Numbered from the stretch's first letter, positions 1-8,501 are shown. The stretch is DNA of 42,168 nucleotides from Syntrophales bacterium (GCA_030656035.1 JAUSOK010000184.1:1-42168), one strand, 5' to 3'. Notes: a model not told the origin generated them from the letters alone. Numbers and translations: made by a program.

Positions 1-174
1 CGTGTCGTATGCGTGACATCCTGCTCTGCCGCAAATGGGACAGGCAAACTGACTGCCCCGAGGAAAATCAATCTCAATGTCCAGCCGATGTTTTTCCGGA
101 TCAAACTCACTCGACGCCACATGCCTTGGCGGTGTCAAACCCAATGCCAACTGAAATAAATCAGTGTCTCTCAT
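1..174 (-). CDS. ISL3-family transposase, N-terminal part (runs off window)
   Basis: This is a partial reading frame of 58 codons that begins with ATG at 174 and leaves the window at position 1. It starts MRDTDLFQLALGL, contains the block RLDIEIDFPRG and then CPICGRAGC, a zinc-ribbon type Cys cluster. That arrangement is characteristic of the N-terminus of ISL3-family transposases, which bind the element's terminal repeats through this zinc finger before the DDE catalytic domain. The catalytic domain lies outside the window, so activity cannot be judged. The gene reads in the same direction as the truncated CARF gene next to it, and the end of the element probably lies between 175 and about 245. 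The family call rests on pattern recognition of the N-terminus only. Confidence 0.8.
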   Translation of the reverse strand, partial: MRDTDLFQLALGLTPPRHVASSEFDPEKHRLDIEIDFPRGSQFACPICGRAGCHAYDT

Positions 175-240
175 GAAGATCCGTATCAACCTTTCTCATT
201 CCTTGATGACGGACCTCTATCATGTTCCGAACCGGGTTAC
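1..240 (-). mobile_element. Partial ISL3-family insertion sequence, one end inside window
   Basis: The transposase start (174) and roughly 60 bases of non-coding DNA before it make up one end of an insertion sequence. The neighbouring CARF reading frame loses family resemblance just after a WWLLA motif and stops at 237-239. The terminal base of the element is therefore placed at about 235-245. The exact end and its target duplication cannot be fixed without the other end of the element, which is outside the window. Confidence 0.6.
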
Positions 241-719
241 CCATACATTTTAGCGAGGAGCCACCAGGGATTCATTTCGGCGAACATCTTTTCATGGCCG
301 TCCATGACTACACCCAGACCGTTCTTGTTTCTCTGTTCCCCGCCAACATAGTTAAATTGAAAAGGCTGACCGATGGTGGCCAGGATGAGGGCTGCTGTCA
401 TGACTTTGGTGCCGCCCGTATAGTCCACAATGACATTTTGCGGCGCGACGCCCATCTTTTTCGTTCGATCCACGCAACGACGGGCTTTCTTGTAGCATTC
501 GAACATGCTATTGGGATCGTCGGTGATTTCATAGACGGCGGCGGGCTTGAAATCCAGTTTTTTCAGGATGTCGCCCGCGAGGGCCACGGAATCATGAGAC
601 GCGAGAAAAATAATATTTTCCGGTCGATGACTAACGATGCTTTTGTTCAGCGGCTCCGGCGAACCGCCCAGGGACATGATCATGGTTTTCGGCATGGCTT
701 CACTATTCATTGGCATCAT
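237..719 (-). pseudogene. CARF-domain CRISPR ancillary protein (TIGR02710 type), truncated by IS
   Basis: The 160-residue product has the two signatures of the TIGR02710-type CARF proteins of type III CRISPR loci: a first-strand motif LGGSPEP (residues 17-23) and DYTGGTKVM (residues 99-107), followed by a helix of Ala/Leu. CARF domains bind cyclic oligoadenylate made by Cas10 and switch on a C-terminal effector. Members of this family that I recall run to well over 300 residues, but this one ends right after WWLLAKMYG, where the ISL3 element begins. The sensor is thus kept and the effector lost. ATG codons at 719, 716, 710 and 695 are possible starts; a GAGAGAGACC sequence just before 719 favours the first, whereas family alignment would favour 695. 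It is last in the cmr transcript. Confidence 0.72.
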
Positions 720-864
720 GGTCTCTCTCTTTACAGATTGATGTCTATTGCCTTATCGTGTCATCCGTCTATCTGGATATTTCGAAAGCCCGCTTTATCC
801 CGAGCTCACATAAAAATTTGCATTATGATTGCAAATTTGCAAGGTAAATATGCAATCATATCAT
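720..864. other. Intergenic gap between 44-residue ORF and truncated CARF gene
   Basis: About 145 bases, AT-richer than the flanking genes, without a convincing reading frame, hairpin or promoter on the minus strand. It contains the pair TTGCATTATGATTGCAAATTTGCAA, a short imperfect palindrome around 818-842. This is the only large gap after cmr1 and may be a transcription break or the remains of a lost gene. Confidence 0.35.
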
Positions 865-999
865 TCACTTCCCCTTCACGCGGAAGCGGTCGCCAAGTTT
901 TGAGAGATCGGCAGGGGCAAATGTCTGAGATCCATCATGTGGGTCAATGCGTCGAAAGTTTTCATATTTTTCAAACAGCAAGTGGGCATAACGCACCAT
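865..999 (-). CDS. 44-residue ORF coupled to cmr6, function unknown
   Basis: A 44-codon frame begins MVRYAHLLFEKYE and ends DRFRVKGK before a TGA. Its ATG overlaps the cmr6 stop as TAATG (997-1001), the same coupling used at the cas10/cmr3 junction, which is the main reason to regard it as translated. The product is soluble, charged and predicted mostly helical in its first half. I do not recognise a family. It could be a small accessory subunit, a former C-terminal piece of the long Cmr6 tail separated by a frameshift, or chance. It sits between cmr6 and the truncated CARF gene. Confidence 0.45.
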   Translation of the reverse strand: MVRYAHLLFEKYENFRRIDPHDGSQTFAPADLSKLGDRFRVKGK

Positions 1000-2360
1000 T
1001 ATCCGCGTGATTGTCTCAACACATCCTTTACCCTCTTATAGCCCAGCTTCTTGTCTTCTTTGGCGTTTTTTTCCTGACATCCCCAGCTTTCCATTTTTTT
1101 CTTTAGTAGATGCAGGGCATCAATGGCCAGCTTTGAGGGGTCGATGCTTGCTGATTTATAAGCACCCCAATCGCTCAATTTCTCAATCTTTTCATAATCT
1201 GAAGACCGTCCTTCTTTATCTGTATCCCTTTCGGGCTGCGATTCCCTCCAAGTGATGCCGGCGGGTTCCAGCCATGCCGCTATTTGATGGTCCCGCTTCT
1301 CTTCCCAACTCTTCTGCCATTTCTGCCGGATTTCCAGGGCTTTAATTCTTACGGTTTCAGCAACTTCCCTTACATTCCGATAAGCAGCAAGTTTTTCGTT
1401 GTCGAGGATGCGCTGTTTGAATTCTCCCCAATCGTCAACCTGATCGATGCGTGTTACATAATTACGCCAAGGAAATCGACGGTTTTCCTCCGCTTGCTGA
1501 CGTTGCGCGCGCTTCTCCAACAGCAGGGCGTGTCCCTTCTCATCAATTACAAACCGGCCATACCCGACGGCTGTTTTCGCGCCTACGCCTTCTTCGGTCA
1601 GGGCTTTCGTCAATGCCGCTCTCACCTTTTCCGGCAAGTTCTCTTTTTTTTCGGCAACAGCACGGAAGATGAAGGTTGTCCCCTTGGCAACAGTGAGGAA
1701 TTTTATGGGCGTCGGATTGTGATGATCAGCCGGAGGCGCGCCGTCGCTGTAATATGGACCGTAGTGAGGATTCATGATGTCGGTGTGCAGGCAAGGAACC
1801 GTTTCTGGATAGGCGTCGAGAAATACGACCTTGCCCCGACTTTTTTGTGTTCCGAAAAGGTCGGGTACATATGTCCAGCCAGCCTCGTCATTGAAATAAC
1901 CTTTTTCAATGGCATCTTTTTCAATGGCTTCAGGAATTTGCATAACGGTATGCACAAAGCGGGTTATCCCCTTCACGCCCGATGCTGGAATGTAGGGAAT
2001 TCCCATGTTGTGATCAAACACCATACTGACCTCATGTGGATGCGATTCGCCGATGCCGGTGATCAAAGGTGAACTGAGCGTAGCGCAAATGACGACCTCC
2101 TCATACTTGCCGGGTGGAAAATTTATGCAATAATTATCAAGTTCCTCATGCTTCCGCTTGAGCATGTCAGCCGCGTTGTTTTTCATCTTTTCGTATCGTT
2201 TGAAGTAATGCTCGACAGGCATGGTATCTTTGCCGTTTTCATCGGACGGCTTGAATGCACCGCTCAAGGGAATGAACTTGTTGTACCAAAGGCCGAAGTT
2301 GCCTTTCTGCATGTTCTGGGATGAATCTCTGAGCTTCTTATAGAACGGATAAAAGGCCAT
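999..2360 (-). CDS. cmr6: Cmr6, type III-B effector subunit with C-terminal extension
   Basis: This is a RAMP (Cas7-like) subunit that caps the Cmr backbone near the 3' end of the crRNA. The core (about residues 85-272) has the Cmr6 hallmarks: SSPLITGIGESHPHE, PYIPASGVKG, a DLFGTQKSRGKV block and the glycine-rich GAKTAVGYGRF near residue 260-270. The protein has 453 residues, while Cmr6 proteins I know of end shortly after the GYGRF motif. About 180 extra residues follow, highly charged and helical, with two related units starting at VDDWGEFK (308) and LSDWGAYK (395). The start is supported by a strong AGGAGGG site before the ATG at 2360. The 14-base gap from cmr5 and the TAATG overlap with the next ORF place it in the cmr operon. 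Confidence 0.93.
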   Translation of the reverse strand: MAFYPFYKKLRDSSQNMQKGNFGLWYNKFIPLSGAFKPSDENGKDTMPVEHYFKRYEKMKNNAADMLKRKHEELDNYCINFPPGKYEEVVICATLSSPLITGIGESHPHEVSMVFDHNMGIPYIPASGVKGITRFVHTVMQIPEAIEKDAIEKGYFNDEAGWTYVPDLFGTQKSRGKVVFLDAYPETVPCLHTDIMNPHYGPYYSDGAPPADHHNPTPIKFLTVAKGTTFIFRAVAEKKENLPEKVRAALTKALTEEGVGAKTAVGYGRFVIDEKGHALLLEKRAQRQQAEENRRFPWRNYVTRIDQVDDWGEFKQRILDNEKLAAYRNVREVAETVRIKALEIRQKWQKSWEEKRDHQIAAWLEPAGITWRESQPERDTDKEGRSSDYEKIEKLSDWGAYKSASIDPSKLAIDALHLLKKKMESWGCQEKNAKEDKKLGYKRVKDVLRQSRG

Positions 2361-2374
2361 GACGGTGCCCTCCT

Positions 2375-2743
2375 TTACGACAAATCAGCATTGGCGAAGC
2401 GCTTAACCCACTCAAGCAGGGCCAGGGTTTCGTTCTGATTCTTCAGGTACTCTTGTTGCTCCATTGTCGATAATTTATGAATAAAGTCCTTTGGTTGTCT
2501 ACATTCACCAAAATGTTTGATGTCCGTCTGCTTGAGCCATCTCGCCAAAATGTCAAAAATCGCCATATGTTCCGATCTTCCCTTTGCAAGCCAGAAAGCA
2601 AGGGTCTGACCAAAACCATTTTGAAGAAGCATGGATGGCGCCCCCGCAGAAAATGACGAGAGCTTTTCTGGATCGACTTTGCTTTTTGCCTCCAGTACTT
2701 CTCGCAACGCATATTCAGCCCGCTTCTGCGCCATCGTTCTCAT
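2375..2743 (-). CDS. cmr5: Cmr5, small subunit of type III-B complex
   Basis: This is a 122-residue, mainly helical protein of the length and composition of Cmr5, the small (Cas11-like) subunit that lines the inner filament of the Cmr complex and contacts target RNA. The N-terminus QKRAEYALREVLEA and the block LLQNGFGQTLAFWLAKG match the family pattern. The ATG at 2743 overlaps the cmr4 stop as ATGA, so translation is coupled. An internal ATG at 2734 would give MAQKRAEY, closer to many homologs, and remains an alternative start. Its position between cmr4 and cmr6 is the usual one. Confidence 0.92.
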   Translation of the reverse strand: MRTMAQKRAEYALREVLEAKSKVDPEKLSSFSAGAPSMLLQNGFGQTLAFWLAKGRSEHMAIFDILARWLKQTDIKHFGECRQPKDFIHKLSTMEQQEYLKNQNETLALLEWVKRFANADLS

Positions 2744-3636
2744 TTGCCACCTCCCGCAATCCAGTTGATTTTGCAGATACCCCGCCCGAGGGTTTCATCG
2801 CCGCCGATCTGCATGAAATTCGTGATGACATCTTCGACATGCTGGCGCACAGTGTCGGCCTGCAAGGAATTGTCAAAGACGGCGCGACTGTAATAGACCA
2901 CGGAGTAGAGCACCGAATCGGCGGGAAGGAGCTCCTGATAGCGGAGTGCACCGCCGGCTGCTGTGCCGGTTTGGGAATCGATCTTGATCTGTGTCTGAAT
3001 TTCTGTGCAGGACTCGACGGCATATTTAAACACAGCATCCGAAACGAGCAGGAGTTTGTCCAGTTGGGGGAAACCGTCAGGAATAGGATTAGGTATCGTT
3101 TCTTTGGCAACATTGACGACCATGTCCTCCAATATAACGTCTCCAGAAACGTCGCCCGTAAGGCACAAAGCGGTCTCGCCAACGATATCCGGAATACCAT
3201 CGATTGCCTGTAGTTTGGCAAAAGCCAGATCGTTGCTGAGTCTCTTCAATACGGCTGGGCAGGTTATCCATACAAAGGGCGCCACATTCGAGCGGATGGG
3301 GAATGCCAACAACTTGGCATCGGAGAAGGCGACAGCGCCGGGGAAATTATCTTTTACTTCCTGCTTTTCCTTCTCATTTTTAAAATATTCGACATGGTAT
3401 TCCTTATCGTCCCTGTCATACCCGAACAGAAAATTGATGAGCGTTTTATCCTCCGCAAAATCACGGTAATGCGCTCGCATTGCCCCCTTCACGCCAGATG
3501 CCTGGATGTGGGGCCAGTTGGTGTGGCGCTCCCGCTGAATGGGCAAGTCAACTGCGGCTAATGACGCCCCACTGCCCGCATGTATGGGCGATACCGCGTA
3601 AAACGCACAAATGGAAAAAAGGTCTCTTTTCAGCAT
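2740..3636 (-). CDS. cmr4: Cmr4, backbone subunit and target-RNA nuclease of type III-B
   Basis: The 298-residue RAMP protein is of normal Cmr4 length. Residues 16-40 carry SPIHAGSG followed by VDLPIQRERHT, and Asp30 in that stretch corresponds by pattern to the catalytic aspartate known to cut target RNA at 6-base intervals in Cmr4. The next block IQASGVKGAMRAHY and FLFGYDRDD are also family signatures, and the C-terminus has the glycine-rich GGDETLGRGIC. The start has a strong site (GGAGGG) that overlaps the cmr3 stop codon. Several copies polymerise along the crRNA in the assembled complex. Residue equivalence of Asp30 is inferred from motif position, not from an alignment. Confidence 0.95.
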   Translation of the reverse strand: MLKRDLFSICAFYAVSPIHAGSGASLAAVDLPIQRERHTNWPHIQASGVKGAMRAHYRDFAEDKTLINFLFGYDRDDKEYHVEYFKNEKEKQEVKDNFPGAVAFSDAKLLAFPIRSNVAPFVWITCPAVLKRLSNDLAFAKLQAIDGIPDIVGETALCLTGDVSGDVILEDMVVNVAKETIPNPIPDGFPQLDKLLLVSDAVFKYAVESCTEIQTQIKIDSQTGTAAGGALRYQELLPADSVLYSVVYYSRAVFDNSLQADTVRQHVEDVITNFMQIGGDETLGRGICKINWIAGGGK

Positions 3637-3646
3637 GGCTTCCCTC

Positions 3647-4597
3647 CTAAAGTTCGATACAGTTATCGTTTATTTTTTTATCGAAGACGCTCCCCGCCGG
3701 GAAGAATCCCTTCATCGGCTTATGGAACCCTTTGTGTAAATCCCACCCGCCATAATAGCGAATCCTTCCCGTAGCAACGCAGTGGCGATTTGCCACTTCA
3801 TTACCCGCCAGAATGGATAAGGTCATGTAAAGACCGGATGTGCTCTGCGGTAATGCAACGTTACCGATCTTTCTGTATTCTCCAAATCGCTGTTCCGCAC
3901 CGAGCTTCAGGACGCCGGAATCCTTCATCGGCAATTCCCTTGTGGCACCAAAAACCAGCTTCACGCCTGCGCACAGCCGGGCATGAACAAAGGAATAGAG
4001 GTGCCCCTCCCTTGCCGTGCGCCGCTTGTCCTTCACATCGAGGGCGATACCTGTATGAATTTCGCTGACAAACAAATCCCCGCTGCTTTTGATTCTTTTT
4101 TCCGTGGTCGCTGTGCATATTTCATCTATGCATACCCAATCACCGCCCAGAGATTCGAGGTCATTCCCCTGTGCCCAGAAAAGTTGTTCGCCGCTTGCCG
4201 TATTTACCAACGATGTTTTTTTGATTGGCGCGCTGACCACGATTTTGCGCAACTTTGATTCTGCATTCGTTTTCCCATTCTTCGTTGAAAACCAGATGAA
4301 GGGGCAGGGAATCCATAGATGGTCACCACAGGAAAAAAACGGGCCGAGGATGTCAAAGGGGCTGTCCTCGCCGGAATTGCCAATGGCGTCGATGATTTCG
4401 GTTGGGCACTTCCTGCTGTTGTAATCGGCAAAAGCGATGTCGTTCTGAACCAGCACTGCTGTCCTCAACGCACCGGCTATCGTGTGGGCGGGCGGCGGAA
4501 AAATCATTGAGGCGGTGTGGTTTTCGCCCATATTCGCCGGCTCCGCGCCGCGAAAGTATAACGTGTCCTGTGGCGTAAAGCTGTACCAGTCAGTCAT
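3647..4597 (-). CDS. cmr3: Cmr3, Cas5-like subunit of type III-B complex
   Basis: The 316-residue protein begins MTDWYSFTPQDTLYFRGAEP and continues with MIFPPPAHTIAGALR, the typical N-terminus of Cmr3. This RAMP subunit binds the 5' tag of the crRNA and holds Cas10 at the foot of the complex. A glycine-rich segment near the C-terminus (GRIRYYGGWDLHKG) is also usual. Its ATG overlaps the cas10 stop as TAATG at 4595-4599, consistent with production of the two partners in equal amounts. The length is within the normal family range and nothing is missing. Confidence 0.94.
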   Translation of the reverse strand: MTDWYSFTPQDTLYFRGAEPANMGENHTASMIFPPPAHTIAGALRTAVLVQNDIAFADYNSRKCPTEIIDAIGNSGEDSPFDILGPFFSCGDHLWIPCPFIWFSTKNGKTNAESKLRKIVVSAPIKKTSLVNTASGEQLFWAQGNDLESLGGDWVCIDEICTATTEKRIKSSGDLFVSEIHTGIALDVKDKRRTAREGHLYSFVHARLCAGVKLVFGATRELPMKDSGVLKLGAEQRFGEYRKIGNVALPQSTSGLYMTLSILAGNEVANRHCVATGRIRYYGGWDLHKGFHKPMKGFFPAGSVFDKKINDNCIEL

Positions 4598-7314
4598 TAT
4601 TCTCCCCCCTCGCCAATAAATCCGGCAATCAGCAATCCTTCCGGAGTGAATGGCTCATTTTTATTAGTCTGATCCCAAATGATGTGGACGAGCCATTCAG
4701 GTATTTTTTCTTCTACGGCCGCATCTGATTTTATGCCCGACCGGGCCAGTTGCTTTGCAACAAATTTCCTCAGGTTATTCTCCACGTTAACTCCATGTGC
4801 CATCATGGCTGTAATGCCTGGTCGCAGTTCTTCAAGACGGTACAACAGGGAATGGGAAACCTGCCTGCGCTTCTCGCCAGTCATCTTCCCGATGGTTTCA
4901 AAGGCATCCCATGTTTCATTTTCAGTCCACCTTCTCGTAAATAATCGGGAGCCGCCATGCCGTTTCCGCAACTCTATGGCGCAGGCGTTGCGTTCAGCCT
5001 TTTCCTTTGCCTTCTCTTTCAATAACTGTTGCGCCCGTTCAATCATCTGGGTCAGGCTTTCCTTGTGATGACAGATCAGGATGGCGGCGGATATGGAGAT
5101 ATCTTTCCCCATGCCAAGATTGACAGACAGTTTTCCGGGAAGGGGTGTCCATTCGTTCTCTATCGCCGTTGTTGTTCGGTCCAGACCAATAAACCGGAAT
5201 GCGGATGCGTAATAATCCTTTATTTCCCGCGCCGCCGACAGGACCGAACCAATGGGCAGAAAGGCGCAGACATCGTCGCCGCCCGCATAGATCAAACGCC
5301 CGCTGTGTCGGGCGATGATGGGGGCGACGCCATAAATAGAGAAATCCCCCAACGCCTCTGATATGGCCGCATGAATCGCCGGAGTGACCAATCTTTTATT
5401 CAATTTGGCATCACTATAAATTTTGCGCCACACATCTCTATATGAGGGATCGAAACCGTCTTTTATCAATCTCTTGGCTATTTCGGGGGGCATGATTCCC
5501 TGCCAGGTTGCGGCAATGGTCTCGCCGTTGATCAGTTTTCCCATATGGTCGCCGTCCATCAGGAGAATGGCGTAATACTTGTCATGGTTTTTGATTTTTT
5601 CTTTGCCTTTTACATTCACATCATCTGTATTACTTTTATGAAGATTGTCGGCCATTTCCCTTTTAATGTTTTCATCATTGATTTTATTGCGGCGGAAATA
5701 ATCATGCAGCGCCATCATGGTCGTTGAAGGGAAACGATCTGCATCACGAAAAACACTGTTGAGGATATGATCCTTATCTTTTTTCAATACCCGTGGGGCA
5801 TACCGCTTGATAAAGCAGACTGAGCAGAGACGCTCGTTTTCATTGAAATCGTCGTCATTCACGAATCGGTTCCAGAAACTTGCCATGTTGTCTTTATAAC
5901 CTGATGCACTTGTCTTGCTACTATCTGTGGCGTGCAGTACCTCAAATTCTCCACACATCTGGCATTTTTCACCCGGTTCTTCCGCTCGCATTATTGAACG
6001 CTTTAGCTTCTCTGCGGCAAGCGCCGACTGAACCAGGCTGTGGCTTGTGGAATACAGAACTCCCCGGCTGACATCCTTTACCGAATATCCCTTCTTCTCC
6101 AGTATCGGCTTGATCGCCTCCAGATAAGAAATTTGATCTTTCCATTGGCCCTCATCCAGGAGGGCTGCCAGTTCTGTCTTGTCTTGTTGGTCGGCCAATC
6201 TTACCGATGCCCATTGTAACTCCCAAAAACGGGTTGTCTGTCTGGTGAACATAGCCCTGATGTATTTTGCTTCTTCTTCCTGCAAGTCCTTCTTTTCAAT
6301 CAGATATGCACTCGTCAAGTCCGCAAGCGCCGCCCATTTTTCAGCAATGGCCTGCTTCAGTTCCAAGGCGATTTCTTCCGCCTTTCCGAAGGGGATAAGA
6401 AACAAAAATTTATTGGGCAGGCTTGCGATCTCGCTGGGCTGCTTTTCCCACATGGAGGGTTGGAAGACACCCGACACCTCCCATTCCCTTTCAAGATATG
6501 CGTTGACAAGCGGCTGATCCACCAGGGAAGGGTAAAGGACATGGTCAGCGCCCAGGTTTTCCATCACCCAGCGAAGTCCTTCAAACGCCAGCCAGGACAA
6601 GAGAATGGAGCCCATCCAGAAATCTCGCATTTTCCTGGCGCGGGAAATGAATACCTGCACTGGTGTAATAGAGAAGACCATCAGGGCCGCCTCTTCCGAT
6701 TTGCCGCCAAGCTCGATACAGGAACTGATTGCGGAACACAGGGCGTTATGCTGCCAGATGGAATGGTCGGGAAAGCGCGAATCGGCAGGGATGCGATGCC
6801 ACAATGCACCCAGACCGCCGATGTTCTTTTCAGCAAGGATAAAGCGCAACACAAGATGCGTATAGAGAAGACGGGCAACGGCAAAGCGATCTGGGTTCTG
6901 TTCGAAACGGGCGGCGTAATCGCCCTTGCTCGCTTCCATACCGATATTCCTTTTTAGAAAGTCCTTGATGGCGGCATGAATATCATCGGGCGGCATAACA
7001 TTTCCCATAATCTTCAGCAGACCCTTTTCCCCTGATGTGGGATGGGTTATGATCGGTGATCTGGCGAAATCAACCGCGCCGTTTTTGTTTTCATCTGTGC
7101 TATATGTTGGAACCTGGCCCCGTTCAAATCCGGCGGCAATGGCATCCGCCTTCTTCCAGAACTCATCGTTCGGCCTGTCGATCCCGAATATCTGCAAATA
7201 ATCGGCCGCCCTCTCTTCATGCTTTTGAATGCTGAGGACCTTGTCGATCGGGTCGTGCCAGTAGGCTGCAAATTTGTTGTTCCAATAGGAGATATCTGGT
7301 TTTGTCCAGGTCAT
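4597..7314 (-). CDS. cas10: Cas10/Cmr2, signalling subunit of type III-B complex
   Basis: This 905-residue protein is the large Cas10 subunit. The N-terminal HD-type motif is present as WHDPIDK (residues 19-25) with HEERA shortly after, as in Cmr2 proteins that cut single-stranded DNA. The stretch FSITPVQVFISRARKMRDFW is highly typical of Cmr2. A four-cysteine zinc site (CQMC and CSVC) lies around residues 449-507. The first palm domain shows LLMDGDHMGK near 585 and the second has the intact GGDD at residues 678-681, the catalytic centre for cyclic oligoadenylate synthesis. An intact GGDD plus CARF partners in the same operon implies active second-messenger signalling. It starts with an ATGA overlap on the cmr1 stop. 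Confidence 0.97.
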   Translation of the reverse strand: MTWTKPDISYWNNKFAAYWHDPIDKVLSIQKHEERAADYLQIFGIDRPNDEFWKKADAIAAGFERGQVPTYSTDENKNGAVDFARSPIITHPTSGEKGLLKIMGNVMPPDDIHAAIKDFLKRNIGMEASKGDYAARFEQNPDRFAVARLLYTHLVLRFILAEKNIGGLGALWHRIPADSRFPDHSIWQHNALCSAISSCIELGGKSEEAALMVFSITPVQVFISRARKMRDFWMGSILLSWLAFEGLRWVMENLGADHVLYPSLVDQPLVNAYLEREWEVSGVFQPSMWEKQPSEIASLPNKFLFLIPFGKAEEIALELKQAIAEKWAALADLTSAYLIEKKDLQEEEAKYIRAMFTRQTTRFWELQWASVRLADQQDKTELAALLDEGQWKDQISYLEAIKPILEKKGYSVKDVSRGVLYSTSHSLVQSALAAEKLKRSIMRAEEPGEKCQMCGEFEVLHATDSSKTSASGYKDNMASFWNRFVNDDDFNENERLCSVCFIKRYAPRVLKKDKDHILNSVFRDADRFPSTTMMALHDYFRRNKINDENIKREMADNLHKSNTDDVNVKGKEKIKNHDKYYAILLMDGDHMGKLINGETIAATWQGIMPPEIAKRLIKDGFDPSYRDVWRKIYSDAKLNKRLVTPAIHAAISEALGDFSIYGVAPIIARHSGRLIYAGGDDVCAFLPIGSVLSAAREIKDYYASAFRFIGLDRTTTAIENEWTPLPGKLSVNLGMGKDISISAAILICHHKESLTQMIERAQQLLKEKAKEKAERNACAIELRKRHGGSRLFTRRWTENETWDAFETIGKMTGEKRRQVSHSLLYRLEELRPGITAMMAHGVNVENNLRKFVAKQLARSGIKSDAAVEEKIPEWLVHIIWDQTNKNEPFTPEGLLIAGFIGEGGE

Positions 7315-8294
7315 TTCGCACCTCCCATGCCCTTTGTAATTTCCTCGTTCATTTTCTTGCAGGCCTCCTCGTATTCTCTGAGCCTGTTCGTTGTATCTTT
7401 CGGCCCTGCCTTGTACAGATATGGCAAAAACAAGATTTGGCCTCGATATTTGCCGTCGGTTTTATTGACGTGGAGGAAGTACGGCTTGGCGTGACGGCCG
7501 CTGCTGATATGAGTCGGTATTTTCTCGTTTTTTGCTTCGATGGGCATGGCAATAAGCGCCCTTTTGGTCCACTCGTGCTGTTTTCCTTCAAGATTCAGTC
7601 TGGCTTGACGGTAAACCTCCCCTATTTCGGACAAGGCGTCATGCCATGTTTTATGGACATGGAATTGATTGAAGAGGCGCGCTCCCTCAGAAAAGGCGGT
7701 AAAAGACTTCAAGGGGCCATCTTTCTTGAAATTATGGTCCATAAGTTCATCGCAGTGCAGCGATCCAAAGCCGTTCCGTGTACGGGCGCCGAGGCCGCCG
7801 AAGGAGATCATGGCTTTCAGGGCTTTGATAATATCGGCTTCTACCGTCCTCGGAAACGAAACGATTATTTTGAAACGTGCATTGGGTTCTATATGCTCCT
7901 TGGTATAAACATTTTTCTTGACGTCACTTTTATATTCAAACAGGCCATAGGATAGGTAATTAATGATAGAAGTCTTATAGGATTTTCCCTCGACCGGCAC
8001 CATCTTCCCAGATGGCAAACTTTCCGGAGTGGCCTTCACGTTTTGAATGTCAAGGTTTACCGATACCACTGCCTTTCTGTCTGTTGAACCGAAGATGGCT
8101 GCTTCATCGTTTGCCATCGTTTTAACATCGCTGCCATCATACAGCGCCCGCCACCAGTAGCGCATGGCCGCTTTGACCGGCGGTGCGCGCAGTTCTGCCT
8201 TTTTCGGATCAGCCCCACCCAGAAACAGCGGTGTTACCACCTCGCATTCATATTCCCGTCTTTCCACATCCTTGAATCTTGAGATGAAAAACAT
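7311..8294 (-). CDS. cmr1: Cmr1, 3'-end capping subunit of type III-B complex
   Basis: The 327-residue RAMP protein carries the Cmr1 signature VVTPLFLGGADP followed by LRAPPVKAAMRYWWRAL in its first 50 residues, and the glycine-rich GGLGARTRNGFGSL around residue 170. Cmr1 binds near the 3' end of the crRNA and helps target capture. A consensus AGGAGG lies 7 bases before the ATG at 8294. It is the first cmr gene of the run, and the following cas10 start overlaps its stop. About 250 bases separate it from the upstream CARF gene, and that gap contains a toxin-gene relic. Confidence 0.94.
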   Translation of the reverse strand: MFFISRFKDVERREYECEVVTPLFLGGADPKKAELRAPPVKAAMRYWWRALYDGSDVKTMANDEAAIFGSTDRKAVVSVNLDIQNVKATPESLPSGKMVPVEGKSYKTSIINYLSYGLFEYKSDVKKNVYTKEHIEPNARFKIIVSFPRTVEADIIKALKAMISFGGLGARTRNGFGSLHCDELMDHNFKKDGPLKSFTAFSEGARLFNQFHVHKTWHDALSEIGEVYRQARLNLEGKQHEWTKRALIAMPIEAKNEKIPTHISSGRHAKPYFLHVNKTDGKYRGQILFLPYLYKAGPKDTTNRLREYEEACKKMNEEITKGMGGAK

Positions 8295-8402
8295 GTGGCC
8301 CTCCTTCTAATGTGTGGGAAACTCCACGTCTCTTCGTTTTTGACCCATGATATTTACGTCTTCCGCCTTTCGCAACAACTGCAACGTTGCAAACGATTCC
8401 GC
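8295..8402 (-). other. cmr1 leader segment
   Basis: This is the non-coding DNA just before cmr1, ending in the AGGAGG ribosome site. A short frame starting MGQKRRDVEFPTH and stopping just before the ribosome site is present, but there is no independent support that it is translated. I see no clear sigma-70 promoter, so cmr1 could be read through from the upstream gene. Confidence 0.35.
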
Positions 8403-8501
8403 CTATGTGTGGATCCACTGCACATCGATCCGGTCGGCGAGTTTTCTGAACTCCGGGTCGCCCGTCATGAGCGGCGCCTTCAAGCGGAGAGATAGGGCTT
8501 T
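8403..8501 (-). pseudogene. Relic of a VapC-like PIN-domain toxin (C-terminal 32 codons)
   Basis: Read on the minus strand, this stretch gives the typical end of a VapC-type PIN ribonuclease: KALSLRLKAPLMTGDPEF, then RKLADRIDVQWIHT and a stop at 8405-8403. The LMTGDPEF block is the last conserved motif of PIN domains and carries the final acidic residue. Upstream DNA is out of frame, preceded by a run of seven G, and overlaps the 3' end of the ring-nuclease-like gene. Only the tail of the toxin survives and there is no antitoxin. This is a remnant of an earlier gene at this site. Confidence 0.6.

Noticed and set aside
222-1010. Long plus-strand open frame over the truncated CARF gene and the cmr6 end
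   Set aside because: It is antisense to a recognised CARF domain and has no family resemblance or ribosome site.
1284-2072. 262-codon plus-strand open frame
   Set aside because: Lies wholly antisense to cmr6, which has clear motifs.
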